The notes below the pieces were generated by a model, which was not told the origin of the DNA, made no database searches, and was given only the letters and a program-made list of their open reading frames with translations. A stretch of 64,000 nucleotides of DNA from CAWGCA01 sp963820955. GTDB lineage: Bacteria > Pseudomonadota > Gammaproteobacteria > Chromatiales > Chromatiaceae. How positions within the stretch are numbered: the stretch's first letter is position 1; each line of letters begins with the position of its first letter. The position numbers and the translations under genes are program-made. Shown here piece by piece: positions 44,407 to 52,806 of the stretch. Where the stretch lies: the NCBI GenBank assembly GCA_963820955.1, contig CAWGCA010000047.1, forward strand, positions 1 through 64,000. The letters are read 5' to 3'.

Positions 44407-45030
44407 TCAGTTGAGCTCGAGAAAATCCCTCAATACCGTTTCAATAGGAAAAGGACCGATGCCGCCAATCTCGGTAATGGCGTTAAAGTATTGATAAAAG
44501 GGGTCAGTCAATCCATCAGTGGGCTGAACTTCGAGACATTCGGTGTATATTTCACACATCTGGTGAAGGAAGGTCAGGGCGTATTCGGGCAGAGGTTCCG
44601 AATTCGGTAGCTCCTCTTCGTCGCCCTGCCTGCAGCTGTCGGCAAGCCGATCGAGTTCGGCGGAAAGGCAGGAAAGAAAGCGATCTCCATAGGCGCGTCC
44701 CAGGGGGTCCGCTACGGACATACGGTTTTCGATCTGTTGGCGAGACTCTTCTGATGAGATTTTTAGCAGTGCGGATAGGGTCTCGGCAGCATTGGCGATT
44801 GGGTTCAGATCCGTATTCGTTTCATTAGCCGAGACCGCCGGTTCTTTATCTTCCAATCTCAGCTCTGGATTGCGCATTGCCCCGTCCAGGCAGAGGCCGA
44901 TTTCGTACTCGGTTGCGGCGATGAGCAGGCGGCGACCCTCTGCGTCACCGGCCTTGTGTTTCCCGAGCAGCCGTTCCAGTTTGATCCTGTCGCTTTCACT
45001 GAATCGGAAGGGTTCAACAAATCCGGTCAT
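44407..45030 (-). CDS. hypothetical protein (207 residues)
   Basis: I do not recognise this protein. It is acidic, with no signal sequence or membrane segment, and its helices suggest a soluble all-alpha fold (LKISSEESRQQIENRMSV, LPEYALTFLHQMCEIYTECL). Start 45030 is supported by AGGAGA seven bases before the ATG; an upstream frame to 45096 is less likely. It lies 79 bases downstream of the NtrC-family regulator, in the same direction. Confidence 0.6.
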   Translation of the reverse strand: MTGFVEPFRFSESDRIKLERLLGKHKAGDAEGRRLLIAATEYEIGLCLDGAMRNPELRLEDKEPAVSANETNTDLNPIANAAETLSALLKISSEESRQQIENRMSVADPLGRAYGDRFLSCLSAELDRLADSCRQGDEEELPNSEPLPEYALTFLHQMCEIYTECLEVQPTDGLTDPFYQYFNAITEIGGIGPFPIETVLRDFLELN

Positions 45031-45109
45031 GGCCACGTCTCCTGTAACCAAGCGTCGGAGCAGCTTTGGTGCTTTGGCGGGCAGTTCCTCATGCATTCGG
45101 TTGGATCCG

Positions 45110-46474
45110 CTACCTGGTTTTGGCTAAAGAGAGGTCAAATTTATTTATCTTCCGATCCAGGGCGGGGCGCGAGATGCCCAGTATGCCACAGGTTTTTCCC
45201 TTGTGGCCGCCGGTGGTGTCGAGTACCAGCTGAATGTGTTCAGCCTCGACCTGGTCCAGAGATTTCAGTGCCTGTGCCTCTCTGTTTACCTCCGTGGAGG
45301 GGGACGACAGGGTTTTTTGGAAGGGCAGGAGATCCGGTGTCAAGGCACCGCCACGGGCCTGCACCAGCGCCTGAGTGAGCAGGTTCTCCAACTCCCGCAC
45401 GTTGCCCGGCCAATCATGGGTCTGTAGCAGATCCAGCGCGGCGCCAGTGAGTTGGAGGGGGGGTTTGTGGATTTTGCGGGAGATCTTCTCGATGAGTGCC
45501 CTGGTCAGCAGCGGGATGTCCTCCACCCGTTGCCGCAGCGCAGGTAGGTGGATGGTGATCACCTTGAGGCGGTAGGCCAGGTCTTCTCGAAAGCGCCCGG
45601 CTGCGGCTTCCGCCAACAGGCCACGGTTGGTGGCGGCGACCACCCGGGCGTTGCTGGCAATCTGCTGAGTTCCTCCGACCCGCTCGAATACCTGCTCCTG
45701 CAGTACGCGTAACAGTTTCGCCTGAAGCGGTTGGGCCAGTTCCCCAATTTCGTCCAGGAACAGGGTGCCGTCTTGGGCCAGTTCGAACTTGCCTGGCTTT
45801 CTCCCGGTGGCTCCGGTGAAGGCCCCTTTTTCATGACCGAAGAGTTCGCTTTCCAGCAGGGTATCTACAATGGCAGCGCAGTTGACTGCCACAAAGGGGC
45901 CGGTAAGCCCTGAATGGGCGTGGATCAGCCTTGCCACGACCTCCTTGCCGGTACCCGATTCACCGGTGATCAGCACCGTTGTATTGCTGCCGGCGCACAG
46001 CGCTATCTCTTTGCTTACCTGTAGCATGACACTACTGCGGCCGATCAGTTGTCGCTGCTTGATCGTCTCACTGGGCTCTGGCTGCAGGGCTTCCACTTCC
46101 CGGGAGAGGCGCTTGCTGGCCAGCACCCGTTCCACCACGATCTGCAGTTCATCGATCTTAATCGGTTTGTGTATAAAATCGGTGGCCCCCGATTTGATGG
46201 CCTGAATCGCCAGCTCCAGGTCGTGCTGGCCGGTCATCATAATGATGCTCTGCTGTGGGTCTTCGGTGTGTATCGTCTGCAGAAGATCCAGGCCGTTACC
46301 GTCGGGCAGCTGCTGGTCAAGTAGTATCAGGTCGACCGCGTTTTTCTGCCAAAGACCAAGACCCTGGGCACAGTTCATTGCCCGGTCTACATCGAACCCA
46401 TCATCTTCGAAATGGAGCCCCAGCATTTGGTTCAGGCTGGCGTCGTCCTCGATAATCAGCAGTCGTTTGCTCAT
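45110..46474 (-). CDS. NtrC-family sigma-54 response regulator, orphan
   Basis: The 454-residue regulator has a receiver domain (Asp53, LILLDQQLPDGNG) and an intact AAA+ domain with GESGTGKE, the sigma-54 contact loop GAFTGATG and GTLFLDEIGEL. A Fis-type helix-turn-helix follows (GKTCGILGISRPALDRKINKF). Unlike the NtrX in this window, all motifs needed to activate sigma-54 promoters are present. No histidine kinase is adjacent; its partner and targets are unknown. Confidence 0.93.
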   Translation of the reverse strand: MSKRLLIIEDDASLNQMLGLHFEDDGFDVDRAMNCAQGLGLWQKNAVDLILLDQQLPDGNGLDLLQTIHTEDPQQSIIMMTGQHDLELAIQAIKSGATDFIHKPIKIDELQIVVERVLASKRLSREVEALQPEPSETIKQRQLIGRSSVMLQVSKEIALCAGSNTTVLITGESGTGKEVVARLIHAHSGLTGPFVAVNCAAIVDTLLESELFGHEKGAFTGATGRKPGKFELAQDGTLFLDEIGELAQPLQAKLLRVLQEQVFERVGGTQQIASNARVVAATNRGLLAEAAAGRFREDLAYRLKVITIHLPALRQRVEDIPLLTRALIEKISRKIHKPPLQLTGAALDLLQTHDWPGNVRELENLLTQALVQARGGALTPDLLPFQKTLSSPSTEVNREAQALKSLDQVEAEHIQLVLDTTGGHKGKTCGILGISRPALDRKINKFDLSLAKTR

Positions 46475-46510
46475 ACATCCTAAAGTATACGTTGTTTGTG
46501 GCTGTTCAGG

Positions 46511-46933
46511 TCACAACAGGGAAACCCCTGATAATAGAATCGCATAGCGCAATCCCTTACCCAAAGCGATATAAAAGACTGAAGTTGGCAGGCGGATACC
46601 CATCCATCCGGCAGCCAGGCAGAGCGGGTCGCCGATGATGGGCAGCCAGGAGAACAGCAGCAGCGGTGGACCATAGTGCCGGATACGTTTGAGCGCCGTC
46701 TGGTGCTCAGGGCGGAGTAACCCGCGCCCAGGAAAACGTTGGCTCAACCACCAGCCTATTAGCCAGCTGCTAATTCCGCCCAGGGTATTGCCGAGTGTCG
46801 CTACGCCCCACAGCGTGCTGTGAGGCGCCATATTCTCATACGCAGCGTAGGCAAGAACTACTTCGGAGCCCCCTGGCAGCAGGCTGGAGGCGAGAAAACT
46901 GCTGACGAAGAGGGACCAGAGGCCGAGTTCCAT
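46511..46933 (-). CDS. YqaA-family DedA-like membrane protein
   Basis: The 140-residue protein has about four membrane helices and the SNARE-associated/VTT core (SSLLPGGSEVVLAYAAYENM; PIIGDPLCLAAGWMGIRLPT). YqaA proteins are small relatives of DedA lipid-scramblase-like proteins. Its start shares one base with the stop of the upstream methyltransferase gene, so they are probably cotranscribed. Confidence 0.88.
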   Translation of the reverse strand: MELGLWSLFVSSFLASSLLPGGSEVVLAYAAYENMAPHSTLWGVATLGNTLGGISSWLIGWWLSQRFPGRGLLRPEHQTALKRIRHYGPPLLLFSWLPIIGDPLCLAAGWMGIRLPTSVFYIALGKGLRYAILLSGVSLL

Positions 46934-47898
46934 TATTCCGGCTTGATCAGCCAGCAGCGATGGGGACGGTGGCGTCGGAAGTCAGCGGGGACCGTCTGTT
47001 GGCTGATTTCCTTGATCGATGCCTCCCCGCTTAACCAGGGATCCAGGGTAAACCGGCGCAGATTGGTCGAAAAGATCAGTTCACCGCCCCGGGTCAGGAG
47101 TTGCAGACAGGACCGAATGAGTGTCGGGTGGTCCCGCTGCAGGTCCAGTATGGAGCGCATTTTTTTTGAGTTGGAGAAACTGGGTGGGTCCAGAACGATC
47201 AGCTCAAACTGTTCACCCCTCCGTCCGGCCTGCTCCAGATAACGGAACACATCAATATTCTCCAGACGGTGTCTGCCGGGCTGCATGTTGTTGAGTTGAA
47301 AGTTCTGCTGTGACCAGCGCTGGTAAGTCCCGGACAGATCGACGCTCAGGGTTGTCTCCGCGCCGCCGGCCGCGGCGTACACGCTGAAACTTCCGGTATA
47401 GGAGAAAAGGTTGAGACAACGCCTGCCTTGAGATTTGTCCCTCACCATGCCCCGGGTTTGGCGATGGTCGAGGAAAAGGCCGGTATCCAGATAGTCTTCA
47501 AGATTGACCAGAAAATGCAGTCCGGCCTCCAGGACCACAAAGCCGTCCGTTTGGCTGCCGCGTCGTTGATACTGGGCAAGGCCTTTTTGCTGCCGTCGCA
47601 GTTTAAAGCTCAGCAGATCGGATGGGACTTCCAGAATCTCGGCGATAAGTTGTGCCAGGATCTGCTGTTGGGCCTTTTCCAGCTGGGTCGGATCCGCTCC
47701 GGGCGAGGCGAACGTCTGCACATGCACCCGCCCATCGTACCAGTCGATGGCGAGGGGGAATTCCGGTATGTCCCGGTCGTAGACGCGATAGCAGGTTATA
47801 TCGCGACGGCGCGCCCATTTGCGCCAGTGACGAAAGTTTTTTTGCAGTCGGTTGCCAAATGGGGTGAGCGAAGACATCGAGGGAACAGGGTCTACCAT
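46933..47898 (-). CDS. stand-alone RlmK-like SAM-dependent rRNA methyltransferase
   Basis: The 321-residue protein resembles the C-terminal half (RlmK) of E. coli RlmKL, which makes m7G2069 in 23S rRNA. It starts SSLTPFGNRLQKNFRHWRKWA, has LNLFSYTGSFSVYAAAGGAE at the SAM site and VLDPPSFSNSKKM as catalytic motif. The N-terminal RlmL half (THUMP domain) is missing, and no rlmL gene is adjacent. It therefore looks like a separated RlmK. Start at 47898 or 47877. Confidence 0.82.
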   Translation of the reverse strand: MVDPVPSMSSLTPFGNRLQKNFRHWRKWARRRDITCYRVYDRDIPEFPLAIDWYDGRVHVQTFASPGADPTQLEKAQQQILAQLIAEILEVPSDLLSFKLRRQQKGLAQYQRRGSQTDGFVVLEAGLHFLVNLEDYLDTGLFLDHRQTRGMVRDKSQGRRCLNLFSYTGSFSVYAAAGGAETTLSVDLSGTYQRWSQQNFQLNNMQPGRHRLENIDVFRYLEQAGRRGEQFELIVLDPPSFSNSKKMRSILDLQRDHPTLIRSCLQLLTRGGELIFSTNLRRFTLDPWLSGEASIKEISQQTVPADFRRHRPHRCWLIKPE

Positions 47899-47901
47899 GC
47901 A

Positions 47902-48291
47902 CTAGTGGGTATTTTCCCGCGAGGGTATCTGCCATATCGCCCAAGCCAGGGCGAGCCACCCAGCCAGCAAAGCAATCCCGCCGAACGGCGTGATCACCCC
48001 CAGCGCACGGCTGCCTGTCAGGGCCATCAGGTACAGGCTGCCGCTGAACACGAGCACACCTCCGCTTAACAGCCAGCCACTTCGGGTCAGCCAGGCGGAG
48101 GGATGGTGCAGGGCCAGCAGGCCGACACAGAGCAGCCCGAGGGCGTGCAGGCCATGATACTGCACCCCGGTCTGAAAGGCAGACATGAGCGTCGGTTCTA
48201 TATGGCCGCGCAGGCCGTGGGCGCCGAAGGCCCCCAGGGCGACAGCTAAAAAGCCGTTGACTGCACCGAGAAAAAGACAAGTTCGGGACAT
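47902..48291 (-). CDS. DUF423 membrane protein (YgdD type)
   Basis: The 129-residue protein has four membrane helices and the family pattern GAVNGFLAVALGAFGAHGLRG plus YHGLHALGLLCVG and TPFGGIALLAGWLALAWA. YgdD is a small conserved membrane protein of unknown function. It lies three bases upstream of the RlmK-like gene in the same direction. Confidence 0.9.
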   Translation of the reverse strand: MSRTCLFLGAVNGFLAVALGAFGAHGLRGHIEPTLMSAFQTGVQYHGLHALGLLCVGLLALHHPSAWLTRSGWLLSGGVLVFSGSLYLMALTGSRALGVITPFGGIALLAGWLALAWAIWQIPSRENTH

Positions 48292-48295
48292 GGGG

Positions 48296-48850
48296 TTAAT
48301 GCAACTCCAATTGCTTCAGCTCGTCAAGAATTCCCAGAACCAGCTGCTCGGTCTGGCTGTTCATCCCCTGGCACAGTTTGTCCGCGTTCCGTTCGCCGTT
48401 GATTAAGGGGCGGATTACCGTGGCCAGCCGCGCCATGGGGCCGCCGGCGCGGCTCATCTGCTCCGCCATATTGGAGATAAGGGTGAGGGCCTCGACGTTT
48501 CCCCGGCCCGCCTCCCTGATCATCCCGGCGAGGCCGGAAGCGGCAAGGGTGGGGTCTGGTTTGGCATGGGGGTCCGGCAGGGTGGCGGGGTTCTGCAGGC
48601 CCCGCATGATTGCCTCGGCGATTACCTGGTCCTCATCGTCCAGTTCCTGCAGGGCATTCAGGTCCCGCTGGCCGGCAACGATTTGGCGAATGGCATGGAC
48701 CAGTTTGAGCCATCCGTTCTCCTGGGCGGCCTGCAGCAGGGCCTCGTATTCCCCCCGCCGCCCCTCATTCTGGCTTAGCTCCACCACCTGGCAGATAAAG
48801 GCGGCGTGGGTAGTGATGATCTGTTGCTGTCGTTCCGGAAGGGTCGGCAT
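48296..48850 (-). CDS. conserved hypothetical protein (184 residues)
   Basis: A soluble, mainly helical protein with no domain that I recognise. It contains a Gln-rich N-terminus and segments such as AAQENGWLKLVHAIRQIVAGQRD and ASGLAGMIREAGRGNVEALTLISNMAEQM. No signal sequence or membrane helix. It stands between the thioredoxin-HEAT gene and DUF423, all in one direction, so the block may be one transcript. Confidence 0.7.
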   Translation of the reverse strand: MPTLPERQQQIITTHAAFICQVVELSQNEGRRGEYEALLQAAQENGWLKLVHAIRQIVAGQRDLNALQELDDEDQVIAEAIMRGLQNPATLPDPHAKPDPTLAASGLAGMIREAGRGNVEALTLISNMAEQMSRAGGPMARLATVIRPLINGERNADKLCQGMNSQTEQLVLGILDELKQLELH

Positions 48851-48885
48851 GAATAATACCTCCTGGGTCTGGTGGGTGATGTGGA

Positions 48886-49566
48886 CTACAACCCGTCTAC
48901 ATCGGATTCGGTCTGGTTGACGGCCTGCAGAACTTTTAATGACTCCACGGCAATCTGTCGTACCTCTGAATCCTCGTCTTTCAGCAGCAATTGGACCGCA
49001 GTCAGTGCCTCCGGGCTGTTGCTGAGACTAATGTAGTGGCACCCATCCGCCCGGATCTGAGGGTCCGCAGCCCGGGTCAAGGCAACCAGTTCGGACACCA
49101 CTGTATTCAGCAGTTCGCTTTCTGCCAGTTCCTCCAGTACCGCGCCCACGCCGATACGCACCCCCATGGGGGTTTCCAGCGTAGCCAGCAGTCGGATCAG
49201 GTCGCGCAGGGTCGCTGGTTGTTCCCGCACCAGGGTGATCACCTTGTCCAGCCGTCGGGTCTCCAGTAGATGACTGTAGTAGACGTCGAAACCCGAGTTC
49301 GCCGCTGCATGTTCGGTCCAGCGTCTCAACTCGTCGTAGCTGTGGAGCCCATCGAGTTCGAACAGGCCGATACGGGTCCAGGGTACGGAACGGACTCCGG
49401 CGGCCGTGCCGGCTGATGGATGCTGTGCCACGTTGATAATTTCAAGGCGCCCGAGCTTTCCGGCTTTGATCAACCGGGTCAGCGCCTCCATTACCACCGG
49501 ACAGTGACTGCATCCCGGTGCCATAAGCAAGGTCGCATCGATGGTAGAATGCGCTCTATTTTCCAT
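48886..49566 (-). CDS. thioredoxin-like protein with HEAT repeats
   Basis: The 226-residue protein begins with a thioredoxin-like domain in which MAPGCSHCPVVMEAL holds a CSHC redox pair (Cys19, Cys22). The C-terminal half is HEAT-like (ELLNTVVSELVALTRAADPQIRADGC and AVQLLLKDEDSEVRQIAVESL). The combination suggests a redox partner held on a scaffold. It stands directly divergent from the aprBA leader, so a link to sulfur metabolism is possible but not shown. Confidence 0.82.
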   Translation of the reverse strand: MENRAHSTIDATLLMAPGCSHCPVVMEALTRLIKAGKLGRLEIINVAQHPSAGTAAGVRSVPWTRIGLFELDGLHSYDELRRWTEHAAANSGFDVYYSHLLETRRLDKVITLVREQPATLRDLIRLLATLETPMGVRIGVGAVLEELAESELLNTVVSELVALTRAADPQIRADGCHYISLSNSPEALTAVQLLLKDEDSEVRQIAVESLKVLQAVNQTESDVDGL

Positions 49567-49598
49567 GCCACGTCGTCTCTCTATCAGAATTAAGGGCT

Positions 49599-49665
49599 AA
49601 AAAAACCGAACCTGTCGCACCATACCCGAGGGTGCCAACTGCAGCAAAGAGGTTTCCGCGACAGG
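49599..49665 (-). terminator. hairpin plus T-run in the leader of the thioredoxin-HEAT gene
   Basis: Read on the minus strand, CCTGTCGC and GCGACAGG (49658-49665 and 49611-49618) form an 8-bp stem that can also open to an inner GCACC/GGTGC stem. TTCGGTTTTTTT follows. It lies about 33 bases before the gene start, so it can be an attenuator or the end of a short RNA. Confidence 0.5.
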
Positions 49666-49702
49666 GCTTGAGGCACTGTTCAGGGCATCGTGATTAGTTC
49701 TT

Positions 49703-49716
49703 TTGATCCAAGTCAA
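49703..49716 (+). promoter_or_regulatory. FNR/CRP-family-like binding box
   Basis: TTGAT-CCAA-GTCAA matches the FNR consensus TTGAT-N4-ATCAA with one mismatch. It lies 366 bases before the aprB start and 137 before the thioredoxin-HEAT start, so its target is not obvious. Confidence 0.4.
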
Positions 49717-49745
49717 AAAAACTGCCGCTTTCTAGCGGTTTTTTC
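49714..49745 (+). terminator. hairpin with T-run inside the divergent apr region
   Basis: CCGCT (49725-49729) and AGCGG (49734-49738) form a short stem preceded by A and followed by seven T on the plus strand. Since no gene ends here, it may end a short transcript or act in the leader. Confidence 0.5.
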
Positions 49746-50049
49746 TAAGAAAAACAGTATATTTCGCTCCCTCTCGTACAAATAAATCGAATTTATGGAG
49801 CGACCAAAAGGTTTGTTTGGAAGTTTTGGATGAACCTCTTTATGTTTGACAGCCCCATGTCCGGGGCTTTGGGGTGTTTCGGCCAGAATTTGTGAGATTC
49901 AGGCTGGAGAAAGACCCGGAACCAAAGCAGCCATTGATGGGTTGAAACCGGTCAAACGGTGCTTGGAGAAGGCGAAAACTTTAGAGTTTTCAGTCCGGCG
50001 AGAGTCGGGTGTCGACTCGAGATTCGCCATCGATCTCGGTGGCGAGCAA

Positions 50050-50063
50050 TTCACTGCAGTGAA
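50050..50063. promoter_or_regulatory. 14-bp perfect palindrome before the aprB ribosome site
   Basis: TTCACTGCAGTGAA is a perfect palindrome 19 bases upstream of the aprB start and just before its TAGGAGA ribosome site. It can be an operator or a translation-control hairpin. Confidence 0.4.
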
Positions 50064-50081
50064 ACTAGGAGAAAAAGTACC

Positions 50082-50549
50082 ATGCCTACATTTGTGCGTA
50101 CTGAGAAGTGCGATGGCTGCAAGGGCCAAGACAAGACTGCTTGCATGTACATCTGCCCGCATGACTTGATGAAACTGGATATGGACGGTTCCCTTACCGG
50201 TCATGCGATGAAGTCTTACAATCAGGAGCCGGATCAGTGCTGGGAATGTTATTCCTGCATTAAAATCTGCCCGCAGCAGGCAATCGAAGCGCGTCCTTAC
50301 GCCGATATCGTGCCGCTCGGTGCCTCCGTGCAGCCACTGCGTGGTACCGATTCCATTATGTGGACCATCAAGTTCCGCAATGGGACCATGAAGCGCTTCA
50401 AATTCCCCATCCGTACTACCCCGGAAGGTTCCATCGATCCCTATGGTGGCAAGCCTGAGGCCGATATCTCTAAAATCACTGAGCCCGGCTTTTTCGTACA
50501 GGTCAATGGTTATCGTGCTGGCGATCCCAGCGAGCTGATCCGCAAGTAA
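50082..50549 (+). CDS. aprB: adenylylsulfate reductase beta subunit
   Basis: AprB is the ferredoxin-like subunit that passes electrons to or from the FAD of AprA. The 155-residue product has two [4Fe-4S] sites: Cys10, Cys13, Cys21, Cys25 and Cys53, Cys56, Cys59, Cys63. A C-terminal tail wraps AprA. ATG 50082 follows TAGGAGA. The codon use is strongly biased and typical of abundant proteins. A cytoplasmic enzyme; in sulfur oxidisers it makes APS from sulfite and AMP. Confidence 0.97.
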   Translation: MPTFVRTEKCDGCKGQDKTACMYICPHDLMKLDMDGSLTGHAMKSYNQEPDQCWECYSCIKICPQQAIEARPYADIVPLGASVQPLRGTDSIMWTIKFRNGTMKRFKFPIRTTPEGSIDPYGGKPEADISKITEPGFFVQVNGYRAGDPSELIRK

Positions 50550-50603
50550 TCTGGATTCGAAACCGAACCTTATTTCGAACCTTACACAATTGAGGTAATA
50601 CAA

Positions 50604-52601
50604 ATGGCTGGAGAATTTGGAAATCCTGAAGTCATCGAAGAAGAGGTTGACATCCTCCTCATCGGTGGTGGTATGGGCGCATGCGGTACTGCTTACGAGT
50701 TGGGCCCCTGGTTGGACGCTGCCAAGAAAGAGGGCGTTGATATCAAGGTGAAACTGGTCGACAAGGCCGCTATGGACCGTTCCGGTGCCGTGGCACAGGG
50801 TCTGTCTGCGATCAACACCTACATTGGCTCCGAGCAGGATCCCGCTGATTATGCCCGTATGGTCTCCAACGACCTGATGGGTATCACCCGCGACGACCTT
50901 GCCTATGACCTGGGCCGTCATGTGGACGAATCTGTGCATCTGTTCGAGGAGTGGGGTCTGCCGATCTGGAAGACCGACGAGAACGGCGAGCGCCACGACG
51001 GCTCCAAGGGCATGACTCCGTTGAAGGACGGCGGCAAGCCGGTCCGCTCCGGTAAGTGGCAGATCATGATCAACGGCGAGTCCTACAAGTGGATCGTGGC
51101 CGAGGCCGCCAAGAAGGCCCTGGGCATGGACAACATCCAGGAGCGTATCTTCATCGTCAAGCTGGTGAACGACAAGAACGACAGCAACCGCGTTGCCGGC
51201 GCTGTCGGCTTCTCGGTGCGTGAGAACGAGGTCTATGTCTACAAGTTCAAGGCCTGCCTGCTGGTCGCCGGCGGTTGCGTGAACATCTTCCGTCCCCGCT
51301 CGGTGGGTGAAGGTCAGGGCCGTGCCTGGTACCCGGTCTGGAACGCCGGTTCCACCTATGCCATGGCGGCTGAGGCGGGTGCTGAGTTGACGCTGATGGA
51401 AAACCGCTTCGTACCGACCCGTTTCAAGGACGGCTATGGTCCGGTGGGTGCCTGGTTCCTGCTGTTCAAATCCAAGGCCACCAACGCCTTCGGCGAGGTT
51501 TACATGGATCGCAACAAGGAGATGCTGAACGACTATCCTCCTTATGGTCAGGCTGCGGTTCCTGCCTCCTGCCTGCGTAACCATCTGATGCTGAAAGAGA
51601 TGAAGGAAGGTCGTGGTCCTATCTGGATGGATACCGTGACCGCCCTCGCCAATCTGCGCGAGACCCTATCCCCACGCGAGGTGAAGCATCTGGAGGCCGA
51701 GGCCTGGGAAGACTTCCTTGACATGTGTATCGGTCAGTGCGGCATCTGGGCCGGTGAAAACATCGAGCCGGAGAAGAAAAACTCCGAGCTGATGCCTACC
51801 GAACCCTACCTGCTGGGTTCGCACTCCGGTTGCTGCGGCATCTGGGTCTCCGGTCCTGAAGACGTGGGTGCGCCCACCGAAGAGACCGAGTCCGGCGTTC
51901 CCGAGCACCTGCCGTCTGGTTGGAACTGGGGTTATCGTGGCATGACCACCGTTAAGGGTCTGTTTACTGCTGCCGATGGTGTCGGTGCCTCCGGCCACAA
52001 GTTCTCCTCCGGCTCTCACGCCGAGGGTCGCATGTGCGCCAAGTCCATGATCAAGTTTGTCATGGACAACCAGGACTACACCCCTGAGCTGGCCGAGAGC
52101 GTCGATGACCTGGTTGCCGAGATCTATCAGCCGGTCAAGAACTTCATGGAGCATAAGGACTACAGCACCGCGATCGATGTCAACCCCAACTACATCACCC
52201 CCCGCATGCTGCAGTTCCGCCTGCAAAAGGTGATGGACGAGTATGTGGCCGGTGTCGCGACCTACTACACCACCAACGCCAACATGCTGGAAGTGGCCGA
52301 AGGCAAGCTGAATGATCTCAAGGAAGACTCCCTGAAGATGCGTGCCAAGGACCTGCACGAGCTGCTGCGGGCGTGGGAAAATTATCATCGCATCCTCACC
52401 GCAGAGGCCCACATGAAGCATATCCAGTTCCGTCAGGAGTCCCGCTATCCGGGCTTCTACTATCGCGCCGACAAGAACTTTGTCGACGAGGAGAACTGGC
52501 ACTGCTTCGTCAATTCCATCTATGACAAGAGCAGCAAGACCTGGACCTGCTTCAAGCGCGCCCACGTTGATCTGGTCGACAAGTCCAAGCTGTTCAAGTA
52601 A
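50604..52601 (+). CDS. aprA: adenylylsulfate reductase alpha subunit
   Basis: AprA is the flavoprotein that interconverts sulfite plus AMP and APS. The 665-residue product begins with the FAD site LLIGGGMGACGTAYELGPW, has SGAVAQGLSAINTYIG at the active cleft, and continues through ANCSGCxx-like SHSGCCGIWV and GASGHKFSSGSHAEGR. Length is normal. It follows aprB after 54 bases and ends at a strong terminator. The codon use is the most biased in the window. No aprM membrane gene is present; the qmo operon on the far side offers the electron route. Confidence 0.98.
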   Translation: MAGEFGNPEVIEEEVDILLIGGGMGACGTAYELGPWLDAAKKEGVDIKVKLVDKAAMDRSGAVAQGLSAINTYIGSEQDPADYARMVSNDLMGITRDDLAYDLGRHVDESVHLFEEWGLPIWKTDENGERHDGSKGMTPLKDGGKPVRSGKWQIMINGESYKWIVAEAAKKALGMDNIQERIFIVKLVNDKNDSNRVAGAVGFSVRENEVYVYKFKACLLVAGGCVNIFRPRSVGEGQGRAWYPVWNAGSTYAMAAEAGAELTLMENRFVPTRFKDGYGPVGAWFLLFKSKATNAFGEVYMDRNKEMLNDYPPYGQAAVPASCLRNHLMLKEMKEGRGPIWMDTVTALANLRETLSPREVKHLEAEAWEDFLDMCIGQCGIWAGENIEPEKKNSELMPTEPYLLGSHSGCCGIWVSGPEDVGAPTEETESGVPEHLPSGWNWGYRGMTTVKGLFTAADGVGASGHKFSSGSHAEGRMCAKSMIKFVMDNQDYTPELAESVDDLVAEIYQPVKNFMEHKDYSTAIDVNPNYITPRMLQFRLQKVMDEYVAGVATYYTTNANMLEVAEGKLNDLKEDSLKMRAKDLHELLRAWENYHRILTAEAHMKHIQFRQESRYPGFYYRADKNFVDEENWHCFVNSIYDKSSKTWTCFKRAHVDLVDKSKLFK

Positions 52602-52628
52602 TCCTTGACGGCCTGAAGGCTTGATTGA

Positions 52629-52662
52629 GTCCGGGTGCTGCAAGGCACCCGGACTTTTTTTC
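52629..52662 (+). terminator. rho-independent terminator after aprA
   Basis: GTCCGGGTGC (52629-52638) pairs with GCACCCGGAC (52645-52654) over a six-base loop, followed by eight T. It sets the end of the aprBA transcript. Confidence 0.95.
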
Positions 52663-52806
52663 TCTCGACTAGTCAGTCTTCAGTCGTTAGTAATCAGTTG
52701 TCTGATGTCAGCGATACCTGACTACTGACCACTGAATACTCCCCATCCACCAAGGAACCCCAGAGAGCCTGACGTTTTTTTCGGTTGCCCGGGGGAGTAA
52801 AATTGG

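Larger units (their letters stand above)
49567..50081. other. 515-bp divergent region between the thioredoxin-HEAT gene and aprB
   Basis: No gene. It holds, from left to right: a hairpin with a T-run on the minus strand (49599-49665), an FNR/CRP-like box (49703-49716), a hairpin with a T-run on the plus strand (49714-49745), and a ~330-base leader before aprB. That leader carries several perfect hairpins: 49851-49868, 49974-49991, 50002-50018 and the 50050-50063 palindrome. A TTGACA (49846-49851) is present, but I could not assign a matching -10. Confidence 0.6.

Noticed and set aside
49899..51584. 561-residue open frame on the minus strand across aprB/aprA
   Set aside because: It is the mirror of the highly biased aprA/aprB codons; it has no homology and overlaps two certain genes.
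52662..52760. low-complexity AGTCAGT/CAGTCG-like stretch after the aprA terminator
   Set aside because: Repeated short words are imperfect and do not give a clear element; I could not support a feature.
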